From: Scardovia wiggsiae F0424
GTDB taxonomy: Bacteria > Actinomycetota > Actinomycetes > Actinomycetales > Bifidobacteriaceae
Length of the DNA: 64,000 nt
Direction: 5' to 3'
NCBI RefSeq assembly: GCF_000269605.1
Contig: NZ_AKCI01000001.1
Coordinates: 620,001-684,000 of the forward strand
A program made the translations under genes and the position numbers. The notes beneath the pieces are model-generated. The model had not been told where the DNA came from. It saw nothing but the letters and a program-made list of their open reading frames with translations, and ran no database searches. Position 1 is the stretch's first letter. Each line of letters begins with the position of its first letter. Below are positions 44,625 to 56,198 of the stretch, piece after piece.

Positions 44625-45989
44625 TCACCTTTCCCCGGGCGAAATATTCTCATCCCGCCCCGTCCCCGACAGAGGCGCCGTATCGGCCTTCTCCGTAATA
44701 TAATCGGAGCTGTCCTTGATGACGCCGGTAGCTGTGCCCAGCAGCTTCAGAAGGTGGTAGACAGCGAGGGCAGCAACAGAACCGATCGCAATACCGTTGA
44801 AGCTGACGCCCTGGACGGCAAAAGTGAAATCTGCGATACCGATGATCATTGTTACGGCGCCTACTGTCATATTCACAGGCTTGGCAAAATCAACTTTATT
44901 CTCTACCCATATCCGCACGCCAAGCATGCCGATCATGCCGTACAGCAGCGTAGTCACCCCGCCCAGGACACCCTCGGGTATGGTGTTGATAACGGCGCCG
45001 AACTTGGGGCACAGGCTGAGGATAAGCGCAAACAGTGCTGCAAACCAGTAGGCGGCAGTCGAATAGACTTTCGTTGCAGCCATGACACCGATATTTTCAG
45101 CATACGTCGTGGTGCCTGACCCTCCGCCTATACCTGCAAACACTGTCCCCAGGCCGTCAGCAAAAAGCGAACGGCCGATACGTCCGTCATAATCCCGGCC
45201 GGTCATCAGCGAGACAGATTTGACATGGCCGATATTCTCGGCAATAAGGACGAACACCACAGGAAGGAACATCGCCAGTATGCTGAAATCAGCCTTCGGG
45301 GTATGGAAAGCAGGCAATCCGAACCACGCAGCCTTGCCGATAGGGGAAAAATTGACCTCGCCCCGGAAACAGGCAACGATATACCCGATCACCACACCGA
45401 GGAGGATGTTCAGACGCCCGATAAGCCCTTTGAAAAGGACAGATATAAGCATTACTGATACAAGGGTGACAATAGCTGTTACCGGCGCCTTTTTGAAATT
45501 ATTCCATGCACTTGGGGCAAGGTTGAAGCCGATGATCGCCACTATCGCCCCGTTGACTACAGGAGGCATAACAGTATCGATCCACTTTGCGCCCGCAAAA
45601 TGGACAATAATACCTACAGCCGCAAGCGTGGCACCCGTGCACAGGATACCGAAGCTCGCCAGCTGGAACCCTTCCATCCCCTGGTGCGCAGCGGTAACAG
45701 CACTGATTGGGGCTATAAAAGCAAAAGAGCTGCCCAGATAGCTGGGCAGCACATTATTATTGATCAGCAGGAACAGCGCTGTCGACAGGGCTGTGAAGAA
45801 CAGCGTTGCCGACGGGTCGAATTTTGTCAGTATAGGGACCAGGAACGTCGCCCCAAACATTGCAATAACATGCTGGGCACCGATACCTGCGGTACGCCCC
45901 CATGTCAGCCGCTCATCCGGTTCAATCACTTCACCTGGGGCAATATGTTTGCCGTCGCCGTGAAGCTTCCATGTGAGATTCAAAGCCAT
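44625..45989 (-). CDS. Uracil permease, NCS2 (UraA) family
   Basis: This inner-membrane symporter imports uracil with protons. The 454 residues contain about 12-14 helices. The signature QHVIAMFGATFLVP near residue 40 and a Glu-containing segment LIAENIGHVKSVS near 235 are those of UraA-type NCS2 proteins; xanthine carriers differ there. I chose the ATG at 45989 because AAAGGAGAGG lies directly upstream; an upstream TTG start at 46061 is unlikely. It stands alone, but fits the pyrimidine theme of the window. The 224-bp region to glgC carries a TGGTATTGT element near 46171-46179 (minus strand) that resembles the nucleoside transporter promoter. Confidence 0.92.
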   Translation of the reverse strand: MALNLTWKLHGDGKHIAPGEVIEPDERLTWGRTAGIGAQHVIAMFGATFLVPILTKFDPSATLFFTALSTALFLLINNNVLPSYLGSSFAFIAPISAVTAAHQGMEGFQLASFGILCTGATLAAVGIIVHFAGAKWIDTVMPPVVNGAIVAIIGFNLAPSAWNNFKKAPVTAIVTLVSVMLISVLFKGLIGRLNILLGVVIGYIVACFRGEVNFSPIGKAAWFGLPAFHTPKADFSILAMFLPVVFVLIAENIGHVKSVSLMTGRDYDGRIGRSLFADGLGTVFAGIGGGSGTTTYAENIGVMAATKVYSTAAYWFAALFALILSLCPKFGAVINTIPEGVLGGVTTLLYGMIGMLGVRIWVENKVDFAKPVNMTVGAVTMIIGIADFTFAVQGVSFNGIAIGSVAALAVYHLLKLLGTATGVIKDSSDYITEKADTAPLSGTGRDENISPGER

Positions 45990-46213
45990 ACCTCTCCTTT
46001 TGCATGCCACACACGGCAGCATAGCCATGCTGGCCTGGTTATGGATACCTAATTTTTGCACTGGGCGAAAATCCCTTTAACTGTACAGGAACCCCTTCCC
46101 AAAATTCCATACCTGATATTTGCTGAATCCGACACGCCGAAACTATTTTTGTGCAACAATAGGAAGTACCACAATACCATTCCAGTTGCAAAGAAGCTAA
46201 GTCAGGAGGGATT

Positions 46214-47461
46214 ATGTCAAAAAAGAATCCGAAAGTACTTTCGATCATTCTGGCAGGGGGAGAAGGCACGAGGCTGATGCCGCTGACGCGCGACCGTGCG
46301 AAACCGGCTGTGCCTTTTGGCGGGATGTACCGTCTGATCGATTTCCCGCTAAGCAACCTGGTCAACTCTGATTACCGTCAGATCATTGTGCTCACACAGT
46401 ATAAATCCCATTCGCTGGACCGCCATATTTCGCGTGTATGGCATTTCTCTTCCCTGCTGGACAACTACGTGTCAACTGTCCCGGCACAGCAGCGCCTAGG
46501 CAAACGGTGGTACCTCGGAAGTGCCGACGCGATCGCCCAGACTATAAATATCATCGAAGATGTACGGCCTGATATCGTCCTTATCCTCGGGGCAGACCAT
46601 GTATACCGTATGGATTACCGGCAGATGGTCCAGTCGCATATCGATACAGGCGCCGAGTTTACCGTGGCTGCGATCCGGCAGCCTGTTTCCCAGTCGGACC
46701 AGTTCGGAGTCATCAATACCGACTCGCAGAACCGCAAGCTTATTACCAATTTCGAGGAAAAGCCGGCAACAGCACAGGGGCTCCCCGATGCACCGGATCT
46801 GATGCTTGCTTCTATGGGGAATTATGTTGCCAACACCGATTCGCTTTTTGAAGCATTGCGTATCGATGCTGAAGACCCGGATTCCAAACACGATATGGGG
46901 ACCAATATAGCCCCGTACTTTGCTGCCCGCAAGCAGGCCGGGGTCTATGATTTCCATGATAACGATGTCCCCGGCGCCAACGAGCAGGACAGAGACTACT
47001 GGCGTGACGTCGGCACCCTTAAACAGTTCTATGATGCCCATATGGACCTGATTGCCCATGTCCCTGAATTCGACCTGTACAATGCCGAATGGCCGATTTA
47101 CAGCAATGTAGGTTCCCTCCCGCCCGCAAAGTTCGTCCACGCAGATTCCGACCGCCTGGGCCATGCCACCGAATCCATGGTATGCCCCGGGGCAATCATC
47201 TCGGGCGGCGAAGTGAACCATTCTGTTATTGCGACGAACGTCCGCGTCCATTCATGGTCCCAGGTCGTTGATTCAGTCATTATGGACAACTGCGCGATCC
47301 ACCGGAATGCCCGCGTCTATAAGGCTATCCTCGATAAGGATGTTATCGTGGAGGAAAATGCTGCTGTCGGCCTCGAACATGACAGGGACAGCACACGGGG
47401 GCTGACCATTACTCCCGAAGGTATCACTGTTGTCCCGAAGGGCACTGTGATTGAAGCGTAA
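46214..47461 (+). CDS. glgC: Glucose-1-phosphate adenylyltransferase
   Basis: GlgC makes ADP-glucose from glucose-1-phosphate and ATP, the control step of glycogen synthesis. The pyrophosphorylase loop [11 protein letters not shown] is near residue 15, followed by [11 protein letters not shown] left-handed beta-helix C-terminal domain ([16 protein letters not shown] near 335) is present. The 415 residues are usual. The ATG follows AGGAGG. With the GT4 GlgA it forms the glycogen pathway, though the genes are not linked. Confidence 0.96.
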   Translation: MSKKNPKVLSIILAGGEGTRLMPLTRDRAKPAVPFGGMYRLIDFPLSNLVNSDYRQIIVLTQYKSHSLDRHISRVWHFSSLLDNYVSTVPAQQRLGKRWYLGSADAIAQTINIIEDVRPDIVLILGADHVYRMDYRQMVQSHIDTGAEFTVAAIRQPVSQSDQFGVINTDSQNRKLITNFEEKPATAQGLPDAPDLMLASMGNYVANTDSLFEALRIDAEDPDSKHDMGTNIAPYFAARKQAGVYDFHDNDVPGANEQDRDYWRDVGTLKQFYDAHMDLIAHVPEFDLYNAEWPIYSNVGSLPPAKFVHADSDRLGHATESMVCPGAIISGGEVNHSVIATNVRVHSWSQVVDSVIMDNCAIHRNARVYKAILDKDVIVEENAAVGLEHDRDSTRGLTITPEGITVVPKGTVIEA

Positions 47462-47471
47462 CTATGCTGTC

Positions 47472-47507
47472 GGCCTATGGCTGGCCATCATAAGTCAGGC
47501 ATAGGCC
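47472..47507. terminator. Stem-loop between convergent glgC and sufT
   Basis: GGCCTATGGCTG and CAGGCATAGGCC form a 12-bp stem with one mismatch and a 12-nt loop, overlapping the sufT stop. Its place between convergent genes suggests a shared terminator, but no T-run is present. Confidence 0.5.
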
Positions 47508-47944
47508 CGCGGCAGGCTGTTAAGGTTGAAGCCCAGTGCGGCGAGCTGTTCTGCACCCTCAGGCGTTATCATATCTATACTCCATGGCGGCGTCCATGTC
47601 CAGTCTACGCGGAATTCGTCAACGATCCCGGCCAGCGCACTGGCGCACTCATCTTCAATAAGGTCTGTCAGAGGGCAGGCAGGCGTTGTCAGCGTCATAG
47701 TAATAATGCACCGCCCAAGATGGTCTATCTCAATACCGTAAACCAGCCCCAGATCAATAACATCGATCCCCAGTTCAGGGTCCATGACCTGGTGGAGGGC
47801 TTCCCTGATATCTTCAGCAGTGGCACGGCCTATATCATCCAGCGAAGTGATGGTGATATCCCTCTGTCCGGCCTGCTCAGGCACATCCTGCACAGCCCCT
47901 TCCCCATCGGTTTTATGGGTATTATGCTCAGTTTCCCCTGCCAT
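47495..47944 (-). CDS. sufT: Fe-S cluster assembly protein SufT (DUF59 family)
   Basis: DUF59/MIP18 proteins help to mature or deliver iron-sulfur clusters. The 149 residues begin with a polar 45-residue extension; the domain follows, with ALHQVMDPELGIDVIDLGLVY near 50 and TLTTPACPLTDLIEDE near 80, including the conserved Cys. The ATG follows AAGGAG. It is the last gene of the sufBDCSUT operon, a typical actinobacterial position. Confidence 0.9.
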   Translation of the reverse strand: MAGETEHNTHKTDGEGAVQDVPEQAGQRDITITSLDDIGRATAEDIREALHQVMDPELGIDVIDLGLVYGIEIDHLGRCIITMTLTTPACPLTDLIEDECASALAGIVDEFRVDWTWTPPWSIDMITPEGAEQLAALGFNLNSLPRAYA

Positions 47945-47970
47945 GTCCGGCTCCTTACCTTTATCCTTAC

Positions 47971-48663
47971 CTATTCCTGTCCCATATCACCGGATTCCGA
48001 CATGGACCGTGCAGCCTGCTTCGGGCTGACGGCAGACCCCTTTCCACCGGGTACTGTGCTGATCCGGGCCAGAGCGGAAGCAGCAGAATCCTTCAGGCCT
48101 TCCCATCCCAGGAGTGCGCATTTTATGCGCATCGGGTATTGGGAAGCGCCCTGGAATACCACGGCATCCTCGAGAAGGTCGTTTTTCCTTTCATCATCAA
48201 GGCCCTTGCCCCGTGAATCCATCAGCTCATGGAATACGGCATCCAGCTCCATAGCCTCTTCAAGTGTTTTGCCCTGGACCAGGTCATACATGATCGACAG
48301 GCTTGCCTGCGATATAGAGCATCCCTGTCCATCCCATGAAAGGCTTTCTATACGGACAGGCTTGCCGTCAGATCCGTCTGAAAGCTCAATACGCACAGTG
48401 ACCTCATCGCCGCAGGTAGGGTTGAACTGATGGGATTGTGCAGGCACACAGTACTCATGGCTTGCCGTCAGCACAGCTGAAGCCGCTGCCCTCCCGGGAA
48501 CGCCGCCGTCACCCTCATTTTCTGACTGTGCAGATGTAATATCCTGGGCAAAATGCGCCTTGCCGTGCGGATCCTTTGACGCCTCCAGAATGACTTCCTG
48601 ATACATCTGCTCCAGATCGCTGCCGGATAATCCAAAATCGTCCACAGTAGACAGTTTACGCAT
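47971..48663 (-). CDS. sufU: Fe-S assembly protein SufU with an inserted segment
   Basis: SufU accepts sulfur from SufS in Gram-positive Suf systems. The three zinc/sulfur cysteines are in FNPTCGD (near residue 85), GQGCSISQAS (near 112) and KCALLGWEG (near 185). The domain is about 35 residues longer than usual, because a Ser/Glu/Gly/Ala-rich segment is inserted between KDPHGKAHF and HQFNPTCGD, and a Ser-rich tail follows. Total 230 residues against about 150 usual. I chose the ATG at 48663; a GTG at 48678 is possible, and neither has a clear ribosome site. Confidence 0.92.
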   Translation of the reverse strand: MRKLSTVDDFGLSGSDLEQMYQEVILEASKDPHGKAHFAQDITSAQSENEGDGGVPGRAAASAVLTASHEYCVPAQSHQFNPTCGDEVTVRIELSDGSDGKPVRIESLSWDGQGCSISQASLSIMYDLVQGKTLEEAMELDAVFHELMDSRGKGLDDERKNDLLEDAVVFQGASQYPMRIKCALLGWEGLKDSAASALARISTVPGGKGSAVSPKQAARSMSESGDMGQE

Positions 48664-48737
48664 ACCGCTGCCGTACACAAGCGGAGCAGCGCATATTTCG
48701 CCACAGGATAGAAACAGCTGCAGCCCTATCCCTGATG

Positions 48738-50015
48738 CTATGCAGCGAAAAAGCGGCGGACCCGGCTGACGGCGCCGATAAGGGCGTCAATATCGTCATC
48801 GGTAGTATATATCCCCGCTGAAGCGCGGTTGGAAGCATATACCCCAAAATGGCGATGGACCGGCTGTGCGCAATGATGCCCGACCCTGATGGCTATGCCC
48901 TGCGCATCAAGGAACTGCCCGACGTCATGAGGGTGCACGCCCTCGACCTCAAAAGCAACAGTTGCAATACGGTCCCGATCCTCTGCCGGCCCGAGGATAC
49001 GGACACCGGACACAGAGCCTAGTTCCAGCAGATGCCTGGTGAGTGCCGCCTCATGCTGCCTGACAGTATCCATACCGATATCCATCATCCATTGCGCAGC
49101 CTCCCCCGCGGCAACAGCCTGTGCGACCGGCTGGGTACCGGCTTCGAACCGTGCCGGAGGATCCATGTACTGCGCCGGCCTGTTCATCCACGCCAGCTCC
49201 ACCATAGAACCGCCAAAACTTGCAGGCGGCAAAGCCTCCAGAAGCTTACGCCGTCCATACAGGAACCCCACCCCCGTAGGACCATACATCTTATGCGCAC
49301 TGAATACTGCAAAATCGACATCCATGGCATGGAAATCGACACCGATATGCGGAACTGACTGGCATGCATCCAGCACAGTGACCGCCCCGGCTTCGTGCGC
49401 ACGCCTCACAACAGGCGCAGCGTCGGTGATTGCGCCTGTTACGTTGGAAACATGAGTAAATACAACAGCTTTCGTGCGCTCTGTGATCGCCGAGCCAAGC
49501 ATCTCGCTGTCTGTACGGATGCGCCCGTCTTCAGTAAGATCAAGCCATCTAAGTATTGCCCCTGTACGTTCTGCAAGCTCCTGGAAAGGCAGAAGGGCCG
49601 AATGGTGCTCAGCGCGCGTGACTGCTATTTCGTCGCCAGGCCTGAGGGCAAAACGCCGGGCGGGTTCCCCTCCCCGCCCGAGGCTTGCATTCCCGAATGC
49701 GGTAGCCAGCAGGTTCAGCCCCGCTGTTGCACCGGGTGTCACCACTATTTCTTCAGCCCCCGACTGAGACTGCGCCCCAACGAAATGCGCCACACGGGTC
49801 CGTGCATCCTCATAAGCCTGGGTGCTGCGTGCTGCAAGCTCATGCGCCCCTCGATGCACCCCCGCATTGACGGTCTCATAAAAATCCCGCTCAGCATCAA
49901 TAACGCACTGAGGCTTCTGCGCCGTAGCAGCCGAATCCAGGTAAACCAGAGGATGCCCGTGCACCTTCTGTTTAAGTATAGGGAACTGCGAACGGATATA
50001 TCCTGTATCTGCCAT
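48738..50015 (-). CDS. sufS: Cysteine desulfurase SufS
   Basis: SufS takes sulfur from cysteine with PLP and passes it to SufU. The PLP lysine is in FSAHKMYGPTG near residue 235, and the active-site Cys is in RVGHHCAQP near 378. The 425 residues fit the group II desulfurases. It starts 6 bp after sufC with a weak ribosome site, so it is probably coupled. Confidence 0.95.
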   Translation of the reverse strand: MADTGYIRSQFPILKQKVHGHPLVYLDSAATAQKPQCVIDAERDFYETVNAGVHRGAHELAARSTQAYEDARTRVAHFVGAQSQSGAEEIVVTPGATAGLNLLATAFGNASLGRGGEPARRFALRPGDEIAVTRAEHHSALLPFQELAERTGAILRWLDLTEDGRIRTDSEMLGSAITERTKAVVFTHVSNVTGAITDAAPVVRRAHEAGAVTVLDACQSVPHIGVDFHAMDVDFAVFSAHKMYGPTGVGFLYGRRKLLEALPPASFGGSMVELAWMNRPAQYMDPPARFEAGTQPVAQAVAAGEAAQWMMDIGMDTVRQHEAALTRHLLELGSVSGVRILGPAEDRDRIATVAFEVEGVHPHDVGQFLDAQGIAIRVGHHCAQPVHRHFGVYASNRASAGIYTTDDDIDALIGAVSRVRRFFAA

Positions 50016-50021
50016 ATCCGC

Positions 50022-50801
50022 CTACGCCAGTGCTGATTCAGAATCGGCGCCTTCAGGAAGGAACCTGTCGTAGCCTGATTCTTCAAGCTCATCAGCAAGC
50101 TCAGGCCCTGCTGTTTCCACTACCCTGCCCTGCGCAAATACATGCACGATATCAGGCTTAATATACTTGAGTATCCTTGTATAATGCGTAATAAGCATAA
50201 TGCCGAGCCCTGTATTTTCCTTTGCCCGGTTCACACCTTCAGAAACGATACGGAGGGCATCAACATCAAGCCCCGAATCCGTTTCATCCATAATAGCAAA
50301 TTTCGGCTTCAGGAGTTCAAGCTGGAGGACTTCTGCCCGCTTTTTTTCGCCGCCAGAAAAACCTTCATTGACAGAACGCTGGGCGAATTTAGGATCCATC
50401 CTCAGATTTTTCATGGAAGCAGCCAGATCCTTTGTCCACTGCCTGATAGCCGGTGCCTTGCCGTCAACAGCGGTTTTGGCAGTCCTCAGGAAATTGGTCA
50501 TAGAGACCCCCGGTACCTCCACCGGATACTGCATGGCCAGGAACAGCCCGGCCACTGCCCGCTCATCCGGCGTCATTTTCAGCAGGTCCCTGCCGTCAAG
50601 CAACGCCTGCCCGCTGTCCACAATATATTTTGGATGCCCAGCGAGGGTATAGGCCAAAGTTGATTTCCCGGAACCGTTAGGCCCCATGATCGCATGCGTC
50701 TCATTAGAATTAAGGGTAAGGCTGACCCCTTTAAGGATTTGTTTGCGTCCTTCCTTTGTCTCTACCGAAGCATAAAGGTCTTTGATATCAAGTACCGGCA
50801 T
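50022..50801 (-). CDS. sufC: Fe-S assembly ATPase SufC
   Basis: SufC is the ABC-type ATPase of the SufBCD scaffold. The Walker A MGPNGSGKST is near residue 37, GFSGGEKKRAE near 148 and the DETDSGLD Walker B near 176. At 259 residues it is normal. The ATG follows AAGGAG, 3 bp after sufD. Confidence 0.97.
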   Translation of the reverse strand: MPVLDIKDLYASVETKEGRKQILKGVSLTLNSNETHAIMGPNGSGKSTLAYTLAGHPKYIVDSGQALLDGRDLLKMTPDERAVAGLFLAMQYPVEVPGVSMTNFLRTAKTAVDGKAPAIRQWTKDLAASMKNLRMDPKFAQRSVNEGFSGGEKKRAEVLQLELLKPKFAIMDETDSGLDVDALRIVSEGVNRAKENTGLGIMLITHYTRILKYIKPDIVHVFAQGRVVETAGPELADELEESGYDRFLPEGADSESALA

Positions 50802-50804
50802 AAT

Positions 50805-52058
50805 TTACTCCTTGTTGAGGTCTTGGCTGGTGTCCTGTGGATATGAATTATTTTCAGTGCTTTCCAGACGCCTGTTGACAGCGTCCATAAGATGGCTGGA
50901 AATAGCCGGAATACCGATCTCATCGATCAGCTCACCGAAAAAACCCCGTACCACAAGCTTACGGGCTTCGGTTTCAGGGACTCCCCGGGACTGCAGATAG
51001 AACAGCTCTTCATCATCGAACCGGCCGACAGAGCTGGCATGGCCTGCCCCTATGATATTGCCGTTCTCAATCTCCAGGTTTGGTTCGGAATCTGCAACAG
51101 CACCGGGGACAAGGACCAGATTGCGGTTCAGCTCATATGAGTCTGTACCCGGGGCAGACGGCTGTATCAGGGCATTGCCTACCCATGTGGAATGCGCATC
51201 TTTTCCTTCCAAGGCCCCTTTATAGATGACCCGTGATTTGCATTCCGGCTCATTATGCACCACCATAGTACGGTGTTCAATATGCTGACCCGGATCGACG
51301 AAATAGATCCCCAGCATATTGAGTTCACTGCCGGGCCCGGCAAAATCCTGATCCATGCGCAGCCGCACAACATCCCCGCCAAGGGTAACAACACAATGCC
51401 GCAGCACCGCGCCTTCGCCTACCCTGATGCGGTGGCTGCCAACGTGCTTGCTTGCGTCAGACCATTCCTGGACAGATACCACGCAGATATGGGACCCCTT
51501 CCCTGTTATAATCTCAAGCCCTTCAGCCAGTTTCGCATCCCCCTGATGCTCAATGATTATATCGCCGTGTGAATAGTCGGCGGTTTTGATAACAATATGA
51601 AGCGCGTCAGGAGCCAGGGATTTCCCTGTGATCCGCAGAACGGCCGGAATATCCCACTGACCTGAAAGCTCAAGCACATACGTATTATTATGCGCGCTCA
51701 CCCACTGAACCGCAGAAGCCCTATCGCTCGGCTGTGAAACGATACCGGCGTCCTCATCCTCCGTGGTAGTTTTACGCAGTACGGCATTCTGCGCAGGGGC
51801 CGGGCCGCCGCCGGCAGCACCTAGGAAAACTTCCGTTGCACAGGACGGCTCAAAGGCTGTGAAAAACTCTTTTATCCGTTCCACAGGCGTGAAACGCCAG
51901 TCGTCCTGGCGGCGTGAAGGCATGGCAAAAGCATCCGGGTCAAACGACCGCACGGCCTTATCCGCGCTGGACGGCATAGCAGCCGGAACGGCATACGGAT
52001 CATTGGGGTCTGCCACAGGGACCTTTATTTCATTATTATCATGCTCATGCGATGCCAT
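50805..52058 (-). CDS. sufD: Fe-S assembly scaffold SufD
   Basis: SufD pairs with SufB in the SufBC2D scaffold. The C-terminal half shows the beta-helix fold features of the family (SVGRFDDEELFYLQSRGVPE, matching SufB). The 417 residues are usual. I chose the ATG at 52058, right after the sufB stop, with GGAAGGA upstream; the longer TTG start at 52067 overlaps sufB and is less likely. Confidence 0.95.
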   Translation of the reverse strand: MASHEHDNNEIKVPVADPNDPYAVPAAMPSSADKAVRSFDPDAFAMPSRRQDDWRFTPVERIKEFFTAFEPSCATEVFLGAAGGGPAPAQNAVLRKTTTEDEDAGIVSQPSDRASAVQWVSAHNNTYVLELSGQWDIPAVLRITGKSLAPDALHIVIKTADYSHGDIIIEHQGDAKLAEGLEIITGKGSHICVVSVQEWSDASKHVGSHRIRVGEGAVLRHCVVTLGGDVVRLRMDQDFAGPGSELNMLGIYFVDPGQHIEHRTMVVHNEPECKSRVIYKGALEGKDAHSTWVGNALIQPSAPGTDSYELNRNLVLVPGAVADSEPNLEIENGNIIGAGHASSVGRFDDEELFYLQSRGVPETEARKLVVRGFFGELIDEIGIPAISSHLMDAVNRRLESTENNSYPQDTSQDLNKE

Positions 52059-52059
52059 A

Positions 52060-53559
52060 TTAACCAACAGATCCTTCCATTTGCAGTTCGACCAGGCGGT
52101 TCAGTTCAAGGGCATACTCCATAGGCAGCTCGCGCGAGATCGGTTCCACAAAACCCCGCACGATCATCCCCATCGCTTCTTTCTCCTCAAGCCCCCGGCT
52201 CATCAGATAAAAGAGCTGGTCTTCGGAAACTTTGGAAACCGTAGCCTCATGTGCCATAGAAACATCATCTTCGCGCACATCCACATGCGGATATGTGTCA
52301 GAACGCGAGAAATCATCAACAAGCAGGGCGTCGCACACAACGTTGGAACTTGAGCCATATGCCCCGTCAGCGATTTTCACCAGCCCGCGGTATGCTGAAC
52401 GCCCCCCTCCCCGGGAGATCGATTTCGCAACGATCGTTGAGCTTGTATGAGGGGCGCAATGGATCATTTTCGCCCCGGTATCCTGGTACTGGCCGCGCCC
52501 GGCAAAGCCGAGCGACAAGGTCTCAGCCTTGGCATACGGCTCTGCAAGGATGCATGCAGGGTATTTCATCGTTGCCTTGGAACCAATATTGCCATCGACC
52601 CATTCCATAGTGCCGCCTTCACGCACATATGCCCGCTGGGTCACCAGATTGTACACGTTATTGGACCAGTTCTGCACTGTCGTATACCGCACACGGGCGT
52701 TTTTCTCAACAATGATCTCCACATTGGCGGCATGCAGGGAATCCTGCGAGTAGATGGGGGCAGTGCACCCTTCAACGTAATGGACATAGGAGCCTTCGTC
52801 AGCGATGATCAGAGTACGTTCAAACTGCCCCATAGCCGGTGTATTGATACGGAAATATGCCTGCAGCGGGATATCGACGTGCACCCCTTTAGGGACGTAG
52901 ACAAAAGAGCCGCCGGACCATGCGGCAGTATTCAACGCAGCAAATTTATTATCATCCGGAGGGATAACTGTGGCAAAATATTTTTTGACCAGCTGCGGAT
53001 AATCCCTTACAGCAGCATCGGTATCAACAAAAATAACACCCTGCTTTTTAAGGTCTTCGCGGATAGAATTATAAATTACTTCCGATTCATACTGCGCTGC
53101 CACACCGGAGACCAGGCGCTTTTTCTCAGCCTCGGGTATGCCCAGGCGGTCATAAGTATTACGGATATCATCGGGCAGCTCATCCCACGAGTTCACGGGC
53201 TTGTCGATTGGCTTAACGTAATATTTGAAATCCTCCGCACGGAAACCGCTCAGGTCAATGCCCCATTCAGGCATAGGTTTATCGATGAAGGCCTGGTATC
53301 CCCGCAGGCGGTAGTCGAGCATCCACCCAGGTTCGCCTTTATCGGCAGAGATATCACGGACTACCTGCTCATCGATCCCTTTTTTAGCCGCTTCCCCCGC
53401 GGCATCAGAATCATGCCAGCCGTAATTATATTCACCGAACTGGGCGATGATCTCATCATCCTGCCTGAGCTTATCCTCATTAACATTTGCGCGGTCAGCA
53501 ACATACTGGTTCATCTCCACATCCGATGAATCCTGCTGTACCTTATCTGCTGAAGCCAC
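52060..53559 (-). CDS. sufB: Fe-S assembly scaffold SufB
   Basis: SufB is the main scaffold on which the cluster is built. Family segments [19 protein letters not shown] near residue 200, VEGCTAP near 240 and the conserved C-terminal [13 protein letters not shown]-like region are present. I chose the GTG at 53559 (499 residues), because GGGAGG lies 6 nt upstream. The frame remains open to 53664, but that extension does not resemble the family. It heads the suf operon, 183 bp after pyrG. Confidence 0.95.
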   Translation of the reverse strand: MASADKVQQDSSDVEMNQYVADRANVNEDKLRQDDEIIAQFGEYNYGWHDSDAAGEAAKKGIDEQVVRDISADKGEPGWMLDYRLRGYQAFIDKPMPEWGIDLSGFRAEDFKYYVKPIDKPVNSWDELPDDIRNTYDRLGIPEAEKKRLVSGVAAQYESEVIYNSIREDLKKQGVIFVDTDAAVRDYPQLVKKYFATVIPPDDNKFAALNTAAWSGGSFVYVPKGVHVDIPLQAYFRINTPAMGQFERTLIIADEGSYVHYVEGCTAPIYSQDSLHAANVEIIVEKNARVRYTTVQNWSNNVYNLVTQRAYVREGGTMEWVDGNIGSKATMKYPACILAEPYAKAETLSLGFAGRGQYQDTGAKMIHCAPHTSSTIVAKSISRGGGRSAYRGLVKIADGAYGSSSNVVCDALLVDDFSRSDTYPHVDVREDDVSMAHEATVSKVSEDQLFYLMSRGLEEKEAMGMIVRGFVEPISRELPMEYALELNRLVELQMEGSVG

Positions 53560-53742
53560 AGACACCTCCCGTAGCGCATAACTTTTTTTATTGTAGACCT
53601 TCAAAAGGCCAAAAGGAAGAGGGCGTATAGTTATCTCTGTTACATGCATGCAGTGCGCATACACATACGGTATGCAATGTGTCTGCCGTACACTGCATGC
53701 GCACAGCCCGGCTGGCCCGCATACGGGCAGGAATTTGCTCCC
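53560..53742. promoter_or_regulatory. Region with nested inverted repeats and probable suf promoter
   Basis: An outer perfect repeat GCATGCAGTG (53646-53655) and CACTGCATGC (53691-53700) encloses an inner GCATAC (53657-53662) and GTATGC (53670-53675). On the minus strand a TACAAT -10 (53590-53595) lies 31 nt before the sufB start, without a good -35. The repeats may stop pyrG transcripts or act as an operator or RNA element for suf. Confidence 0.45.
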
Positions 53743-55442
<1,700 letters not shown>

Positions 55443-55590
55443 TCATTCACATGTGACGTGGAGCAGTTTTCCGCCACTCCGGCGGGCATCCCTTCTATCA
55501 GCACTGCTAAAGCTTCGCCATGGGATTCGCCGGCTGCCCGACATCGCAACATGCTCTTACCGCCGCCTTTATTTATTTTCGATTCTAAGG

Positions 55591-55598
55591 TATATATT
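55591..55598 (+). promoter_or_regulatory. -10 element of the prepilin peptidase gene
   Basis: Overlapping TATATA and TATATT lie 5-7 nt before the GTG at 55604. No ribosome site is at a useful distance. This fits a leaderless transcript. Confidence 0.4.
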
Positions 55599-55603
55599 AC
55601 GTA

Positions 55604-56158
55604 GTGGCTTATCTATCTGCATGTCTGACTGTTCCCGGCATTATCGCCGGTATCTGCCTATCGGTATCCGATATCAGATCGCGTACCGTGCCGCGGGCTG
55701 CGGTCATCACAGGGTATATCATCCAGCTGTCGGTTTTTGCTGCTTATGCTGCGGCAATTACGGCACATCTTTGTGATGCCGCCTGTTTTCATGACGGGCA
55801 TAACCCGTGGGAAAGGCTTGTTTCAGCAGTGATTTCCTCATTCATATGCGCAGGCATCCAGTTCGCACTGTCTATGGTACGGCCGGGGGCACTCGGGTTT
55901 GGGGATACTACAGCCACATGGCTTATCACGCTGGCTGTAGGGTGGCTGGGATGGACCGCAGCAGTATGGTGGTGGACAGTCCTTGGGATACTTGGCCTCG
56001 CAGGGTTAGGGGCAATGAAGCTTATCACACGGGCAAGGAAAGCACAGCCCCACAGCATAGATACAAAAGTAAAAACAGGCAGCCTCCCCTTTGTACCTTT
56101 TATAACCCTGTCTGCCATTATCGTTATAGCAGCATACGCGGCGGGGATCCCCCTTTAA
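55604..56158 (+). CDS. Prepilin peptidase, A24 family
   Basis: This aspartic membrane peptidase cleaves the leader of type IV-like pilins. The two catalytic aspartates are in SVSDIRSRTVP near residue 22 and ALGFGDTT near 98. About six hydrophobic segments fill the 184 residues. The N-terminal methylase domain of PilD is missing, as in the short TadV-type enzymes. No pilus genes are next to it; in bifidobacteria the peptidase that serves the Tad pilus is encoded apart from the tad cluster. The GTG start is close to a -10, so translation is probably leaderless. Confidence 0.87.
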   Translation: MAYLSACLTVPGIIAGICLSVSDIRSRTVPRAAVITGYIIQLSVFAAYAAAITAHLCDAACFHDGHNPWERLVSAVISSFICAGIQFALSMVRPGALGFGDTTATWLITLAVGWLGWTAAVWWWTVLGILGLAGLGAMKLITRARKAQPHSIDTKVKTGSLPFVPFITLSAIIVIAAYAAGIPL

Positions 56159-56198
56159 CTGCAGCCCCGGGCTGAGGGCAGGGCATAAAAGAAAGAAA

